Numbered from the stretch's first letter, positions 1 through 8,766 are shown. The stretch is DNA of 64,000 nucleotides from Planctomonas deserti (GCF_003067705.1 NZ_QANL01000003.1:434001-498000), one strand, 5' to 3'. Numbers and translations: made by a program. Notes: a model not told the origin generated them from the sequence alone.

Positions 1-374
1 CTGTGGTGCGCGTCGTCAACGTCCTTGCCTCCGAAGCGCGGGCTCGACTCGCGGGCGGAGTGTCGATCATGGATCGCCACCTGATCTGCCAGGTGGTGCT
101 GCGGAGGGTCCGCGGCCTGCCGCGGGGTCGCCTGCTGCCGAAGATGGCCGATGGGCTGCTGGCCGCCCACGTGGTGGTCGTGCTCGACGTCCCGGCCGAG
201 GTGGCGTTCGACCGCATCCGCTCCCGCGGGGAGGACATCGAATCGCTCCCGTTCCTTTGCGCCACGCGGGCGGTCTACCTCGAGCTCGCCGCGGCTCACG
301 GCTGGAGCGTCGTCGACGCGACAGGAACCACCGAGGCGATCGTGAGCCGGATCGAGAGTGCCGCAAGCCGCTGA
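1..374 (+). CDS. Thymidylate kinase-like P-loop protein, C-terminal part (5' end outside window)
   Basis: Open from the window edge and ending in TGA at 372-374, so about 123 C-terminal residues are visible. The DRH motif near residue 24, the beta strand AAHVVVVLDVP followed by a basic RIRSRGEDIE lid-like stretch, and the ending HGWSVVDATG with a last helix match the second half of thymidylate kinase-like nucleotide kinases, which phosphorylate dTMP to dTDP. The P-loop itself lies upstream of the window. A GTG at position 3 is in frame but is not the start, because the DRH motif would then sit far too close to the N-terminus. The family assignment rests on pattern similarity only. Confidence 0.6.
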   Translation, partial: VVRVVNVLASEARARLAGGVSIMDRHLICQVVLRRVRGLPRGRLLPKMADGLLAAHVVVVLDVPAEVAFDRIRSRGEDIESLPFLCATRAVYLELAAAHGWSVVDATGTTEAIVSRIESAASR

Positions 375-431
375 GCGCTGATCGCGGTGGTGTCGGCTGT
401 CCCGGGGGGCCGACGGCCGGACGGGGTGCCC

Positions 432-454
432 GCCGAAGCCGGCCGGCCTTCGGC
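432..454. terminator. Hairpin between convergent genes
   Basis: GCCGAAG and CTTCGGC pair around a self-complementary CGGCCG centre. It lies between the end of the kinase-like gene (+) and the end of the SDR gene (-), so it can serve both. There is no clear U-tract, as is usual in high-GC actinobacteria. Confidence 0.45.
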
Positions 455-470
455 ACGCACCCCCGCTCGG

Positions 471-1175
471 CTATGCCGACAGCCGCGCGTAGAACTCCTC
501 GGGCTCGCCGGCCAGGGACGCCTTCACCATCCTGCTCCAGTCGTCCGCGACGATCTCCGCGGCATTGCGCTCGACGCCGTCGAGGGACACCCGGGCGACG
601 GCGGTCGGATCCATCTTCGGGCCGTCGTAGTCGGCCATGAGATCGGTGTCCACGGCGCCCACGTGCACGCCGTGCACGCTGATGCCCCTGGGCGCCAGCT
701 CGAGCCGGACGGCGTTGGTCATGTTCCACTCCGCCGCCTTGGCCGACGAGTAGCCGCCGGCCCCCGGTGAGGCGAACCAGCTGAGCGCCGAGAGCACGTT
801 GAGGATCGCGCCGCCACCGTTGTGCTCGATGACCGGAGCGAACGCGCGGATCATCGCGAGGGTGCCCCAGAAGTGCGTGTCCAGCTCCCGGCGCACATCG
901 GCGAGGTCGTCCGTGAGAAGGGAACCGCCGGTCGCGATCCCGGCGTTGTTGATCAGCAGGGTGACGTCCGATGCCGCAGCCGCGGCCGCCGTGATCGTCG
1001 CGCCGTCGGTGATGTCCACGGCCAGCACCTCCACGCCCGGGATGTCCACGAGTTCCGGACGCCGGGCGGTGGCGTAGACCTTGCTCGCGCCACGCTCGAT
1101 GAGCTGCTCGACGAAGCGTCGTCCGATGCCGCGATTGGCCCCGGTGACCAGGGCGACAGAACCGGCGATGTCCAT
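471..1175 (-). CDS. Short-chain dehydrogenase/reductase (classical SDR)
   Basis: A 234-residue NAD(P)-dependent oxidoreductase of the classical SDR size. The cofactor motif TGANRGIG is at residues 11-18, NNAG at 76-79, the catalytic serine near 130-132 and YSSAK (Y142, K146) in place, so it should be active; the substrate is unknown. The start at 1175 is chosen because AAGGA lies a few bases upstream and the Rossmann strand begins right after it; an upstream in-frame ATG at 1202 would add nine residues not usual for the family. It is divergent from a MerR regulator with a 89-base gap, a common pairing in which the regulator controls the reductase. Confidence 0.85.
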   Translation of the reverse strand: MDIAGSVALVTGANRGIGRRFVEQLIERGASKVYATARRPELVDIPGVEVLAVDITDGATITAAAAAASDVTLLINNAGIATGGSLLTDDLADVRRELDTHFWGTLAMIRAFAPVIEHNGGGAILNVLSALSWFASPGAGGYSSAKAAEWNMTNAVRLELAPRGISVHGVHVGAVDTDLMADYDGPKMDPTAVARVSLDGVERNAAEIVADDWSRMVKASLAGEPEEFYARLSA

Positions 1176-1216
1176 GATGTTCCTTTCCGCCGGCGGGTCC
1201 ATCCCGCGGGCGCTCG

Positions 1217-1250
1217 GTTACGCTAAGACCTCACATCAGTGTCAGAGGCA
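1217..1250. promoter_or_regulatory. Candidate MerR operator and divergent promoter
   Basis: The gap between the SDR and MerR genes holds an imperfect dyad, CCTCACATCAGTGTCAGAGG (1229-1248). On the minus strand it contains CTGACA, close to a -35 box, with a TA-rich element TTAGCGTAA about 14-19 bases further on. MerR proteins bind dyads between over-spaced -35 and -10 boxes, so this is the likely operator. Inferred from position and symmetry only. Confidence 0.45.
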
Positions 1251-1264
1251 AGTCGGGAGTGGGC

Positions 1265-1663
1265 ATGCGCATCGGAGACCTCGCGAGCAGGACCGGCGTC
1301 AGCGTCCGGTCGCTGCGCTACTACGAGGAGCAGGGGTTGCTCGCGTCCTCGCGCACGTCCAGCGGACAGCGGGTGTACGAGCCGGCGGCGATCCAGCGGG
1401 TGGACCTCGTGCAGCAACTGTTCGGCGCGGGCCTCTCGAGCCGCACGATCGCGCAGCTTCTGCCGTGCGTGGACCTCGGCCAGGCGACCGCGGAGTCGTT
1501 CGCGCTGCTGGTGTCGGAGCGCGACCGGATCACGGCGCAGCTCGCCGGCCTCGAGGCGGCCCGCGACCGGCTCGACGAGGTGATCGAGTACACGCTCAAC
1601 CCGTCGGGCACGCACTGCCGCGCACCGCGGGACGCGACCGAAGCGTCCACCCAGGCGGCGTGA
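1265..1663 (+). CDS. MerR family transcriptional regulator
   Basis: A 132-residue regulator. The first 70 residues form the MerR winged helix-turn-helix (MRIGDLASRTGVSVRSLRYY, EEQGLL, then QRVYEP), followed by a coiled coil from about residue 75 to 112 and a short tail. The tail has one cysteine (in THCRAP) but no metal-binding loop like that of MerR or CueR, so an organic ligand or a redox signal is more likely than a metal. The start ATG at 1265 gives the canonical MRIG opening; GTG at 1259 would add only two residues. It is divergent from the SDR gene and probably activates it. Confidence 0.85.
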   Translation: MRIGDLASRTGVSVRSLRYYEEQGLLASSRTSSGQRVYEPAAIQRVDLVQQLFGAGLSSRTIAQLLPCVDLGQATAESFALLVSERDRITAQLAGLEAARDRLDEVIEYTLNPSGTHCRAPRDATEASTQAA

Positions 1664-1762
1664 GGAGCCGTTCAACGTCCGACAGTGGGCGGCGGCGGCG
1701 GCGGCGCCGGAACGCCGGTGGACCGCGGTCTATGGTTTTTGGTGTTCGAGAAAGGAACACTC

Positions 1763-2173
1763 GTGACCGATAAGCCCACCGTCCTGTTCGTCTGCATCCA
1801 CAACGCGGGCCGGTCCCAGATGGCCGCCGGATACGCGCGTGCCCTGTCCGGTGGTGCCGTCGAGGTTCTCTCCGGCGGGTCCGAACCCGGGGACCAGATC
1901 AACCCCGTAGCGATCGCGGCGATGGCCGAGGAGGACATCGACATCTCCCACGCCGTTCCCCAACTGATGACGACGGACCAGGTGCGTGAGTCCGACGTCG
2001 TGATCACCATGGGCTGCGGCGACGTCTGCCCGATCTTCCCCGGCAAGCGCTACGAGGACTGGGAGCTGACCGACCCGAAGGGCAAGAGCCTGGACGAGGT
2101 CCGTCCGATCCGCGACGACATCAAGTCCCGGGTGCGGGCGCTCCTGGCGGAACTGCTCCCCGCGACCGCCTGA
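1763..2173 (+). CDS. arsC: ArsC-type arsenate reductase / low-molecular-weight phosphatase family
   Basis: A 136-residue protein with the phosphatase-like loop CIHNAGRS (C11 to R17) after strand TVLFV, a GCGDVCP segment (C85, C89) and the DP pair (D104) expected for the general acid. This pattern matches the actinobacterial arsenate-mycothiol transferases, which form an arseno-mycothiol adduct that is then reduced by mycoredoxin. The GTG start at 1763 is preceded by AAAGGA; a longer reading from 1685 would begin with a poly-glycine run and is rejected. No arsR, arsB or acr3 gene is next to it, so it is an orphan; a tyrosine phosphatase role is the alternative. Confidence 0.8.
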   Translation: MTDKPTVLFVCIHNAGRSQMAAGYARALSGGAVEVLSGGSEPGDQINPVAIAAMAEEDIDISHAVPQLMTTDQVRESDVVITMGCGDVCPIFPGKRYEDWELTDPKGKSLDEVRPIRDDIKSRVRALLAELLPATA

Positions 2174-2202
2174 CGACGACCCGCTCCTCCACCCACCCCC
2201 TC

Positions 2203-2242
2203 CTCCGGTCGGCGCTCCTCTCGCTTCGCTTCCCGGCCGGAG
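2203..2242. terminator. Hairpin between convergent arsC and GlxA-type genes
   Basis: CTCCGGTCGG (2203-2212) pairs with CCGGCCGGAG (2233-2242) with one mismatch and a 20-base loop. It sits between two genes that end facing each other. Confidence 0.4.
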
Positions 2243-2256
2243 AGTCACCCCGCTGC

Positions 2257-3201
2257 TCAGAAGACGGAGAAGCGCCGCCGGTACTGCGACGGCGGGGTGC
2301 CGTACTCGGCCTCGAACCGTTGCCGGAGGGTGACTGCGCTGCCGAAGCCGCAGTCGGCGGCGATGCGGTCGATGGAGGAGTCGGTCGTCTCGAGCAGGCG
2401 ACGCGCCTCGTCCAGCCGGCGCGACCGGATCCAGGCGGCCGGCGTGGTGCCGGTGGACGCCCGGAAAGCGCGAATGAACGTGCGGCGGCTCTGCCGGGCA
2501 CGCGCGGCCAGGTCGTCGATCGTGAGCGGCTCGCGGAGGTTCGCCTGAGCCCAGTCGAGGACGGCCGCGATCGCGTGATCGGACGGCTCGACCGCGATGG
2601 GCCGCTCGATGTACTGGGCCTGCCCGCCCTCGCGGTGCGGGGCGATCACCAGGCTCCGCGCGACCTGATTGGCGGCATCGGCGCCGAGTCTGGCGCGGAC
2701 GATGTGCAGGCAGGCGTCCAGGCCGGAGGCGGTCCCGGCGGAGGTGAGTACGTCGCCGTGGTCGATGTACAGCACGCTCTCGTCGAGGTGGACGTCGGGG
2801 TGCCTCGTCGTGAGCGCGTCGAATGCCCGCCAGTGCGTCACAGCGGTCCTTTCCGCCAGGAGACCGGCATCGGCGAGCGGCAGGGCTCCGAGGCAGAGCC
2901 CCGCGATCGCCGCCCTTTTGTCGCGCGCCGACACGAGGACGCGCCGCAGTTCGGAACCGGGCACCCGACCGTCCTCGTACCAGGACGGCACGACCACGAG
3001 ATCCGCATCGGCGGCTCCATCGGGACCGACGACGCCGTCGATCCGCAACGCCTCCACGGTGCGGACTGCGCCGGCACGGTCCGAGAACACCACGGTGTTC
3101 CAGTCCGCGAGCCCCCGTCTGCGCACCTCGTCGAAGACCATCTGCGGCACCGCGAGATGGAAGAGAGTGACGCCCTCGAAGGCGTAGATCGCGATGCGCA
3201 T
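2257..3201 (-). CDS. GlxA family transcriptional regulator (DJ-1/PfpI domain plus AraC helix-turn-helix)
   Basis: A 314-residue protein. Residues 1-170 are a DJ-1/PfpI-like amidase fold (MRIAIYAFEGVTLFHLAVPQ; GLCLGALPLADAGLL where the nucleophile-elbow cysteine lies), and residues 215-314 carry the double AraC DNA-binding domain (LTIDDLAARARQSRRTFIRA, ending TPPSQYRRRF). This is the GlxA architecture, in which the first domain senses a ligand. The start at 3201 has AAAGGAC upstream and the typical opening strand; the longer open frame upstream overlaps the divergent isochorismatase gene. The divergent layout suggests it regulates that hydrolase, together with its own gene. Confidence 0.88.
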   Translation of the reverse strand: MRIAIYAFEGVTLFHLAVPQMVFDEVRRRGLADWNTVVFSDRAGAVRTVEALRIDGVVGPDGAADADLVVVPSWYEDGRVPGSELRRVLVSARDKRAAIAGLCLGALPLADAGLLAERTAVTHWRAFDALTTRHPDVHLDESVLYIDHGDVLTSAGTASGLDACLHIVRARLGADAANQVARSLVIAPHREGGQAQYIERPIAVEPSDHAIAAVLDWAQANLREPLTIDDLAARARQSRRTFIRAFRASTGTTPAAWIRSRRLDEARRLLETTDSSIDRIAADCGFGSAVTLRQRFEAEYGTPPSQYRRRFSVF

Positions 3202-3331
3202 CGGTCCCCGTCCTTTGGCCCGAACACATCGTAAGGCGGCATCCGTGCCACTGGTGCACTCCGCGCGTCCTCGCGACGATGGGATGGCGCGCTCACCTGC
3301 GACGGCGCGCCCCAACCAAAGGACAGACACG

Positions 3332-3973
3332 ATGCCTAACCCTCCCCGCCGCGCTCTCGTGCTCATCGACGTGCAGCAGCAGTACTTCGACGGACTGCTG
3401 GAGATCCAGTACCCGCCGCTCGACGAGTCTTTGCCGAACATCCTGCAGGCCATCGACGCGGCCACGGCCGCCGGCATCCCGATCGTCGCCGTTAAGCACA
3501 CGTCCGGGGAGGGTGCGCCCGTCTTCGCTCCGGGCACGCCGGAGTTCGACCTGCACCCGGATGTCGCGGCGCGGGCGGTGGACACCTGGAAGGGGATCAT
3601 CAAGCGGTTCGGATCCGTCTACGCCGGCACCGACCTCGCGGACTGGCTTCGTCAGCAGTCGGTCGACACCGTGACCCTCGCCGGCTACATGACCAACAAC
3701 TGCGTGCTCGCCTCCGCGGTGGAGGCGGAGTACCTCGGCTTCACGTCCGAGGTGCTCGCGGATGCGACCGGCGCGATCAATCTCGCCAACGAGGCCGGCG
3801 CCGCAGAGGCACGGACCGTGCACGAGACGGTGATGACCCTGCTGAACTCCAACTGGGCACGCGTGGCCTCGACGGCGGCGTGGACGGCTGCTCTCGAGAC
3901 GCAGCAGGCTCTCGAGGGGAGCGACCTCGGCAGCTCCGCTCACGCGGGATCGCTGGCGGTCGCCGCCGGCTGA
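3332..3973 (+). CDS. Isochorismatase family cysteine hydrolase
   Basis: A 213-residue alpha/beta hydrolase of the isochorismatase superfamily. The three catalytic residues are present: D13 in LVLIDVQ, K91 in IIKRFGS and C124 in MTNNCV. Family members hydrolyse isochorismate, nicotinamide, or other amides; nothing here identifies the substrate, and the pairing with a GlxA-type regulator rather than siderophore genes argues for a small amide or ureide. The ATG at 3332 follows AAAGGACAGACAC. The C-terminal 40 residues are longer than the core fold and low in complexity. Confidence 0.85.
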   Translation: MPNPPRRALVLIDVQQQYFDGLLEIQYPPLDESLPNILQAIDAATAAGIPIVAVKHTSGEGAPVFAPGTPEFDLHPDVAARAVDTWKGIIKRFGSVYAGTDLADWLRQQSVDTVTLAGYMTNNCVLASAVEAEYLGFTSEVLADATGAINLANEAGAAEARTVHETVMTLLNSNWARVASTAAWTAALETQQALEGSDLGSSAHAGSLAVAAG

Positions 3974-4024
3974 TCGCGGCCGGGGTGGTCGACGGGTTTC
4001 CCGAGGAGCGACCCGGCGAGGGGA

Positions 4025-4690
4025 TCACGCGGAGCGCAGGCGGCCGACGACCCGGTGCGTGACGAACCAGAGCATGAGGAGCGCGATCACGCCGACGACG
4101 ATGTAGGAGATCAACCCGCTCCACTCCTCGAGGATGGGCCGGATCGCCGGGCCGAATGCGAAGCCGAGTCCCACCCAGATGCCGTTCCAGACCGCGGATC
4201 CGGCGAAGGTGTAGAGCGAGAACCGCCCCAGGGGCATCCGCTCGATGCCCGCGGGGATCGACACGAACGAGCGCACCAGCGGAACGCACCGCCCCACGAG
4301 CACCGCCGTGCCACCCCATCGGACGAAGAAGGCCTCGGCCTTGTCGAAGTCGGCGTGGTCAAGCAGGGGGATGCGTCCGATCAGACGACGGGCGCGATCG
4401 CGGCCGAGGGCGGCGCCGATCGCGTACCAGACGAGGGCGCCGGCGAGTGCTCCGAGGGTCGCGGCGAGCCACGCTCCCCAGGCGCTCATCCGCCCTTCGT
4501 AAGCGAGGAAGCCCGCGACCGGCAGGATCGCCTCGGACGGGATCGGGGGCACGAACGTCTCGATGAAGACCGCCAGCCCCACGCCCACCTCGCCGAGCAC
4601 CTCGATGAGGCTGAGGACCCAGCCGACGAATCCGTCGTAACCCTCGCTGGGCTGCACCTGCAGCAGTGCCGTGGGGATCGTGATGCTCAT
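4025..4690 (-). CDS. DedA family membrane protein
   Basis: A 221-residue integral membrane protein. The DedA/SNARE-associated pattern is clear: FIETFVPPIPSEAILPVAGFLA near residues 42-63, the G-rich re-entrant loop, a second half with VRSFVSIPAG, and a C-terminal helix ending in basic residues. DedA proteins act in the cytoplasmic membrane in lipid (undecaprenyl phosphate or phospholipid) translocation and in envelope stress tolerance. It ends 51 bases from the end of the convergent isochorismatase gene. GAGAGG precedes the ATG. Confidence 0.88.
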   Translation of the reverse strand: MSITIPTALLQVQPSEGYDGFVGWVLSLIEVLGEVGVGLAVFIETFVPPIPSEAILPVAGFLAYEGRMSAWGAWLAATLGALAGALVWYAIGAALGRDRARRLIGRIPLLDHADFDKAEAFFVRWGGTAVLVGRCVPLVRSFVSIPAGIERMPLGRFSLYTFAGSAVWNGIWVGLGFAFGPAIRPILEEWSGLISYIVVGVIALLMLWFVTHRVVGRLRSA

Positions 4691-4734
4691 GGGGCCTCTC
4701 GGTGTGTTCGGTGGAACAGGTCGGTGACATGACA

Positions 4735-4767
4735 GTGGTGGCCTGCCCTACCCGGGCGGGCCACCAC
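4735..4767 (-). terminator. Strong hairpin downstream of the CsbD-like gene
   Basis: GTGGTGGCCTGCCC (4735-4748) pairs with GGGCGGGCCACCAC (4754-4767) along 14 positions with one G-U pair and a 5-base loop. It lies 13 bases past the stop of the small gene at 4780-4938. Confidence 0.6.
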
Positions 4768-4779
4768 CGTTGGTGCGTG

Positions 4780-4938
4780 CTACGTGTTCTTCTCGCCGGC
4801 CTTCTCGGCTGAGGCGGGAGTTTGGTTCTTCTCGCCCTCGGGCGTCAGGTACTGGTCGTTCTGGTGCTCGCCGACGGCTTCCTGCGCCTCACCGGCGATG
4901 TCCCGCGCGGCGTTCCTGATCCTGTCGTCGAGTTCCAT
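4780..4938 (-). CDS. CsbD-like small stress protein
   Basis: A 52-residue, highly charged protein, MELDDRIRNAARDIAGEAQE and onward, ending in AEKAGEKNT. The opening DD-I-N-A---I-G-A-EA-G pattern and hydrophilic lysine/glutamate-rich tail resemble CsbD family proteins, which are induced by general stress and have no known enzymatic role. GGAGG lies five bases before the ATG at 4938. It is flanked by its own terminator hairpin and is oriented with DedA and the CBS-domain pair. Too short for most gene finders but supported by the ribosome binding site, codon use and hairpin. Confidence 0.65.
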   Translation of the reverse strand: MELDDRIRNAARDIAGEAQEAVGEHQNDQYLTPEGEKNQTPASAEKAGEKNT

Positions 4939-5023
4939 GATGACCTCCGCCCGACGCGGGGCGCGCGCGAACCGCCGATCCTACGTGTCCCTGATCCGCC
5001 GATCCTGTGCACCGCATAGCCGT

Positions 5024-5046
5024 GGCGCCCTCCTTCGGAGGGCGCC
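5024..5046 (-). terminator. Terminator hairpin of the CBS-domain gene pair
   Basis: GGCGCCCTCC (5024-5033) and GGAGGGCGCC (5037-5046) pair perfectly over ten bases with a three-base loop, directly after the stop codon at 5049. Confidence 0.65.
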
Positions 5047-5048
5047 CG

Positions 5049-6089
5049 TCACACCGTGGTGATGTCGTCGACCTCGCCGACGAGTTCCTCGATGATGTCC
5101 TCGAGGAACAGAACACCCGTGGTTCCCCCCGTGACCGATACGGCGCGAGCCACGTGGGCACCGGACCGGCGCATCGAGGCGAGGGCGTCCTCGAGGTCGG
5201 CGTCGTGCGGTACCGCGCCCATCCGGCGGATGCGCTTGTCGGGCACGGGCGCGTCCAAAACCTCGGGAGCCGTGAGATCCAGAACGTCCTTGAGGTGGAG
5301 GTAGCCGGTCGGTTGCCCGGCCTCGTCGGCCAGGACGTACCGGGAGTACCCGTGCTCGGCGACCGCGCGCTGGATGTCGCGCGGTGTTGCTCCCGTGCGG
5401 AGCCGGACCATGTCTCCGACGGGCACCTCGACGTCTCTGACCTTGCGCGTCGTGAACTCGAAAGCGGCGGTGAGCGTGCCGGAGGCGTCGTTCAGCACGC
5501 CCTCGCGGGTGGATTGGCGCACGATGGTGGCCACCTCGTCGAGCGTGTAGGTGCTCGTGGCCTCGTCCTTCGGCTCGACCCGGAACAGCCGCAGAACCGC
5601 GTTCGCGATGCCGTTCAGCGCCCAGATGACCGGCTTGAGCACGGTCGCCACGAACACCAGCGGGGGCGCGAGCAGCAGTGCCGCCCGGTCCGGTACCGAG
5701 AAGGACAGGTTCTTCGGGATCATCTCGCCGGCGACCACGTGCAGGAACGTGACGAGGACGAGGGCGATCACGAACGCGATCACGCCGATGGCCTCGGGGT
5801 TGAGCGGCGTCGCGGCGAGCGGGATCTCGAGAAGGTGGTGGATCGCGGGTTCCGAGACGTTGAGGATCACGAGCGAGCACACGGTGATGCCCAGCTGACT
5901 CGTGGCGAGCATCAGGGTGGCGTGCTCCATGGCCCAGAGGGTCTTCTTGGCCGCCTTGCTGCCCGCCTCCGCTCGGGGTTCGATCTGCGACCGTCGCGCG
6001 GAGATGACGGCGAACTCGGCGCCGACGAAGAACGCGTTGACGATCAGGAGGATGACGAGCCAGATGATGCCGGGCAGATACTCGCTCAT
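5049..6089 (-). CDS. CBS-domain membrane protein (CNNM/CorC, hemolysin-like family), shorter paralogue
   Basis: A 346-residue membrane protein with the DUF21/CNNM transmembrane domain at residues 1-180 (three to four helices, AEFAVISARRSQIE near residue 26), then a CBS pair at about 205-325 ending in GVLFLEDIIEELVGEV. Relatives (YrkA, CorC, MpfA) export magnesium or protect against its excess. It lacks the C-terminal CorC/HlyC domain present in its upstream partner. Its ATG overlaps the partner's stop codon by four bases (ATGA at 6086-6089), so the two are translated together and probably form a heteromeric complex. Confidence 0.88.
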   Translation of the reverse strand: MSEYLPGIIWLVILLIVNAFFVGAEFAVISARRSQIEPRAEAGSKAAKKTLWAMEHATLMLATSQLGITVCSLVILNVSEPAIHHLLEIPLAATPLNPEAIGVIAFVIALVLVTFLHVVAGEMIPKNLSFSVPDRAALLLAPPLVFVATVLKPVIWALNGIANAVLRLFRVEPKDEATSTYTLDEVATIVRQSTREGVLNDASGTLTAAFEFTTRKVRDVEVPVGDMVRLRTGATPRDIQRAVAEHGYSRYVLADEAGQPTGYLHLKDVLDLTAPEVLDAPVPDKRIRRMGAVPHDADLEDALASMRRSGAHVARAVSVTGGTTGVLFLEDIIEELVGEVDDITTV

Positions 6090-7453
6090 GCCTGGTCCCC
6101 TCTCAGTGCGGTCAGAACGCGGTCGTGCTGGGTGGTGGGGGCGGCTCGGACCGGGAGCTCGACGGGGTGCGGGATGTAGCGCATGCGCTCGACCCGCTGT
6201 CCGACGACCCGTTCGATGCGCAGGGTGCCCGTGTCGATTCCCACCTCGTCGCCGATCTCGGGCAGGCGGTCCAGCTTCTCCATGGCGAAGCCGGCGACGG
6301 TCTCGTAGTCGCCTTCGTCGGGGACGCGGACCCCGGCCCGCTCAAGGAGCTCGTCCGGCCGCAGCGACGCGTCGAAGACGACCGTGCCCTTAGAGCGGAC
6401 GATTCCAACCCGGGCCCGGTCGTGTTCATCCTCGAGCTCGCCGACGAGCTCCTCGACGAGGTCCTCCAGGGTGACCAGGCCGGCGGTACCGCCGAACTCG
6501 TCCGCGACGATCGCGATCTGGTAGCCCTCACGTCGCAGGAGTCCGAGAAGCGTGTCCGTGCCCATCGATTCCGGCACGAAGCGCGCGTCCGACACCAGGG
6601 CCGACACGCTCACGCCCGCCCGCTCCTCGGGAGGGAGGGCGAACGCCTGCTTGATGTGGACCACGCCGGCGACGTCGTCGCTGTCCTCCCCGATGACCGG
6701 GAAGCGGGAGAAGCCGCTGGCGAGCGACGTCTCGACGACGTCCTCGGCCGAATCGGTGAGGCGCACCGTCGTCATCCGCACCCTCGGTGTCATGACGTCG
6801 CCGGCCGTGTGATCGGAAAAGGCGAGCGTGCGGCCGAGCAGCGTCGCGTGGTCGTCGTCGAGCAGGCCCTCCAGGGCGGACCTGCGCACGAGCGAGCTGA
6901 GCTCCTCGGCCGACCGCGCACCGGAGAGCTCCTCCTTGGGTTCGATCCCCATCTTCCGGATGACCGCATTCGCGGTGTTGTTGAAGAGCAGGATCACAGG
7001 CTTGAAGACGGTCGTGAAGGCGGCCTGGAACGGAACGACGAACTTGGCCGTGGCCAGAGGCAGGGCGAGGGCGAAGTTCTTGGGCACGAGCTCACCGATG
7101 ACCATGGAGAACAGCGTGGCCAGGGCGATGCCGGCGACGGCACCGATGCCGGGCACCACTGCCTCGGGGATGCCGAGGCCGGTGAGAGGGGACTCGAGCA
7201 GTGAGCTGATCGCGGGCTCGAAGGTGTACCCCGTGAGCAGGGTCGTGAGCGTGATGCCGAGCTGCGCCCCGGACAGATGAGTCGACGTGATGCGCAGAGC
7301 TTTGATCGTCGGGCCGAGGCGCTTCTCGCCCCGGGACTGGCGCGCCTCGAGATCGCTGCGGTCGAGGTTGACCAGGGAGAACTCGCTGGCGACGAAGAAT
7401 CCGGTGCCCACCGTGAGGACGAGGCCGATGGCGAGCAGAACCCACTCATTCAT
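6086..7453 (-). CDS. CBS-domain membrane protein with CorC/HlyC domain (hemolysin-like family), longer paralogue
   Basis: A 455-residue protein: DUF21/CNNM membrane domain at residues 1-190 ([18 protein letters not shown] near 24), CBS pair at about 210-335 ending [15 protein letters not shown], and a C-terminal CorC_HlyC domain ([14 protein letters not shown] to the end) that follows the CBS pair in full-length family members. Predicted role is divalent cation (Mg or Co) efflux across the cytoplasmic membrane. The ATG at 7453 is preceded by GAGGAGGGGC. First gene of a two-gene operon with the shorter paralogue. Either gene could be the regulatory subunit. Confidence 0.9.
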   Translation of the reverse strand: MNEWVLLAIGLVLTVGTGFFVASEFSLVNLDRSDLEARQSRGEKRLGPTIKALRITSTHLSGAQLGITLTTLLTGYTFEPAISSLLESPLTGLGIPEAVVPGIGAVAGIALATLFSMVIGELVPKNFALALPLATAKFVVPFQAAFTTVFKPVILLFNNTANAVIRKMGIEPKEELSGARSAEELSSLVRRSALEGLLDDDHATLLGRTLAFSDHTAGDVMTPRVRMTTVRLTDSAEDVVETSLASGFSRFPVIGEDSDDVAGVVHIKQAFALPPEERAGVSVSALVSDARFVPESMGTDTLLGLLRREGYQIAIVADEFGGTAGLVTLEDLVEELVGELEDEHDRARVGIVRSKGTVVFDASLRPDELLERAGVRVPDEGDYETVAGFAMEKLDRLPEIGDEVGIDTGTLRIERVVGQRVERMRYIPHPVELPVRAAPTTQHDRVLTALRGDQA

Positions 7454-7626
7454 GGAGCCCCTCCTCACCGGTGTCGACCACAGAAGCGGTCAGGGTCGGG
7501 AGGGGCGATGGCATGTGTGAGGGAGGATCGTCCATGACACAAGAGCCTATGGGCTCCGGAATTCGTCCCGCCGTGCTGATTCTCAGGTTGCCGGCCGAGG
7601 ACGGCTCCTCCCGCCGCGCGCTCCGG

Positions 7627-7659
7627 GGCCGGGCCGACCCCGCAGGGCGCGGCCCGGCC
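7627..7659 (-). terminator. Terminator hairpin of the aldo/keto reductase gene
   Basis: GGCCGGGCCG (7627-7636) pairs perfectly with CGGCCCGGCC (7650-7659), loop of 13, ten bases past the stop at 7669 on the minus strand. Confidence 0.6.
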
Positions 7660-7668
7660 GAGCGGGGC

Positions 7669-8625
7669 CTAGGCCGTGGCGGGCACGCCGAGGGACGCGT
7701 CGGAGAGCGCGCTCAACTCGTCCGCGGACAGGTCGAGCGTGGCCGAGGCGATCAGGTCGGGCAGCTGCTCGACCGTGCGGGCGCTCGCGATGGGGGCGAC
7801 GACCGTCGGCTGCGAGCGGAGCCAGGCGAGGGAGACCGTCGCAACGGAGACGCCGTGCGCGGCCGCCACCTCGTCGAGCACGGGCAGAAGCGCCGCGTGC
7901 TGCGCGAGGTACGCCTGAGCACCGCCGGCGCGCGGGCTGTCGACGCTCGCTCCCTCCCGGTACTTGCCGGTGAGGAAGCCGGAGGCCAGCGAGTAGTACG
8001 GGAGCACGGCGAGGTTCTCCCGCTCCGCGATGGAGCGGAGCTCACCCTCGTACCCGCGCTCGACCAGGTTGTAGTGGGGCTGCAGGGCGACGGGACGGTG
8101 CAGGCCCTTCGCCTCGACGATCGCGAACCACTCGGCGATGCGGGTGGCGCTGTAGTTGGAGATTCCGATGTAGCGCACCTTGCCGGCGTCGACGAGCGCG
8201 GAGAGCGCGGTCGCCGTCTCCTCGAGGGGCACGGATGCGTCGTCGAAGTGGGCGTAGTAGAGGTCGATGCGGTCCGTGCCCAGTCGCTCGAGGGAGGCGT
8301 CCGCCGCCGCGGCGATGTTGGCGGCGGCGAGGCCGGGGAAGTCCGGGTGCTGGCTCACCTTGGTCGCGATGACGAGGCCGTCCCGGTTCCCCCGCGACTG
8401 CTGCCACTCGCCGATGATCCGCTCCGACTCGCCACCCGTGTTGCCGGGCACCCACGAGGAGTAGCCGTCCGCGGTGTCGACGAAGTTGCCGCCCGCCGCG
8501 CTGTACCGGTCGAGGATGTCGAACGACGTGTCGCGGTCCGCCGTCCAGCCGAACACGTTCCCGCCGAGGTTGAGCGGGAAGACGGACAGCTCCGAGGCGC
8601 CGAGCGAGGTCATGGAGTGAGTCAT
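7669..8625 (-). CDS. Aldo/keto reductase
   Basis: A 318-residue NADPH-dependent oxidoreductase with the AKR TIM barrel. The four catalytic residues can be placed: aspartate in NFVDTADGY (D50 or D53), Y55, K89 in LVIATKVS, and H126 in LYYAHFDD. The C-terminal cofactor clamp PIASARTVEQL is present. The sequence resembles the YajO/YghZ-like branch that acts on small aldehydes, but the substrate cannot be read from sequence. Start ATG at 8625 is chosen for the GGAGACC upstream; an internal ATG at 8613 would lose four residues. Confidence 0.9.
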   Translation of the reverse strand: MTHSMTSLGASELSVFPLNLGGNVFGWTADRDTSFDILDRYSAAGGNFVDTADGYSSWVPGNTGGESERIIGEWQQSRGNRDGLVIATKVSQHPDFPGLAAANIAAAADASLERLGTDRIDLYYAHFDDASVPLEETATALSALVDAGKVRYIGISNYSATRIAEWFAIVEAKGLHRPVALQPHYNLVERGYEGELRSIAERENLAVLPYYSLASGFLTGKYREGASVDSPRAGGAQAYLAQHAALLPVLDEVAAAHGVSVATVSLAWLRSQPTVVAPIASARTVEQLPDLIASATLDLSADELSALSDASLGVPATA

Positions 8626-8766
8626 GGCGTTGGTCTCCGATTCGTGAGGGGTGTGCCGTGGGTGCACCCTCTGGGGAACGGCCACTCGTGAGCCGGTATT
8701 CCACTGAGAGGAAATCCCGGGACGATCAACTTCCACCCGTTCCGTGGCGCCGCTAGGGTCCTGCGC

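Noticed and set aside
5007-6179. Plus-strand frame opposite the CBS-domain genes
   Set aside because: The minus-strand reading has CNNM and CBS motifs and a coupled start; the other is a codon-bias shadow.
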